Assembly: GCA_038240015.1 (NCBI GenBank)
Contig: JBBSEF010000070.1
Location: 1 to 14,880 of the forward strand
Length of the DNA stretch: 14,880 nt
Direction of reading: 5' to 3'
Source of the DNA: CAHJXF01 sp038240015
GTDB taxonomy: Bacteria > Pseudomonadota > Gammaproteobacteria > Burkholderiales > Burkholderiaceae_D
Positions 14,767 through 14,880 of the stretch are shown piece by piece; within the stretch, counting starts at the first letter, position 1; each line of letters begins with the position of its first letter. Made by a program: the position numbers and the translations under genes. The notes under the pieces are model-generated. The model did not search any database and was not told the DNA's origin. It worked only from the letters and a program-made list of their open reading frames with translations.

Positions 14767-14880
14767 TCAAGCCGTCTTCGCGACCGCGTCGTTCGCCTTC
14801 GCCCATCGCTTCTCGATCTCGGCGTGCTCGGGAATGTTCTGCAGATAGCGCGCCCGCATCGCGTCGTCGCCGATCGCATC
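14767..14880 (-). CDS. C-terminal end of a minus-strand protein, possibly TPR-type
   Basis: Thirty-seven codons run from the right edge to a TGA at 14767-14769. The sequence has coding character: RARYLQNIPEHAEIEKRWAKA is charged and helical, and resembles the C-terminal ends of large ATPase/cyclase proteins with tetratricopeptide repeats, which often finish with a phrase like RFL-NVPEH-EI. The rest of the protein lies outside the window. The plus-strand frame through the same bases looks like its shadow. Confidence 0.6.
   Translation of the reverse strand, partial: DAIGDDAMRARYLQNIPEHAEIEKRWAKANDAVAKTA

Noticed and set aside
14542..14880. Plus-strand frame from a GTG at 14542 open to the right edge, with GGGAG upstream
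   Set aside because: Only its middle matches a known motif and that needs a frameshift; its end is antisense to a convincing minus-strand gene terminus, so it is treated as part of a pseudogene, not an intact gene.

Overview
The window is GC-rich, tightly packed DNA from a Gram-negative, hopanoid-making bacterium. MlaA-type outer-membrane lipoprotein, MlaC-like HpnM, RND transporter HpnN and the hpnA-hpnB-shc-hpnG set together point to a proteobacterium. A beta- or gammaproteobacterium seems most likely, but the sequence alone does not settle this. No rRNA, tRNA, CRISPR array, transposase or integrase was seen.

Layout. The left edge (1-465, minus) holds the N-terminal part of a radical SAM enzyme. 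It is followed by a ThpR/LigT-type RNA 2',3'-cyclic phosphodiesterase (607-1254, minus). Next comes a lipid-transport block: hpnM (1331-1960, plus), converging on an mlaA lipoprotein gene (1990-2829, minus) and the large hpnN RND transporter gene (2860-5469, minus). Divergent from hpnN are ispH (5786-6748) and hpnH (6753-7910), four bases apart. Converging on hpnH, and overlapping its 3' end, is the minus-strand operon hpnA-hpnB-shc(hpnF)-hpnG (12737 down to 7824). Every junction in that operon is a 4-bp ATGA or GTGA overlap. Directly upstream on the same strand, 41 bp away, is a vapBC toxin-antitoxin pair with a strong predicted promoter and a nested inverted repeat.

How the genes work together. 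IspH makes IPP/DMAPP, the C5 precursors of squalene. Shc cyclises squalene to hopene. HpnH adds adenosine to the hopene and HpnG removes adenine. HpnA and HpnB are an epimerase-like protein and a glycosyltransferase of the same pathway whose exact steps are unsettled. HpnN exports hopanoids from the inner membrane, while HpnM (periplasmic carrier type) and MlaA (outer membrane) are plausible partners. The squalene-forming genes hpnC/D/E are not in the window.

The right end (about 13.45-14.88 kb) is accessory in character. It has the vapBC control region, a DJ-1/PfpI-family gene with an export signal bracketed by an imperfect 21/22-bp direct repeat, and a frameshifted fragment of an AAA-ATPase-type regulator. 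The last few codons of another minus-strand gene run off the edge.
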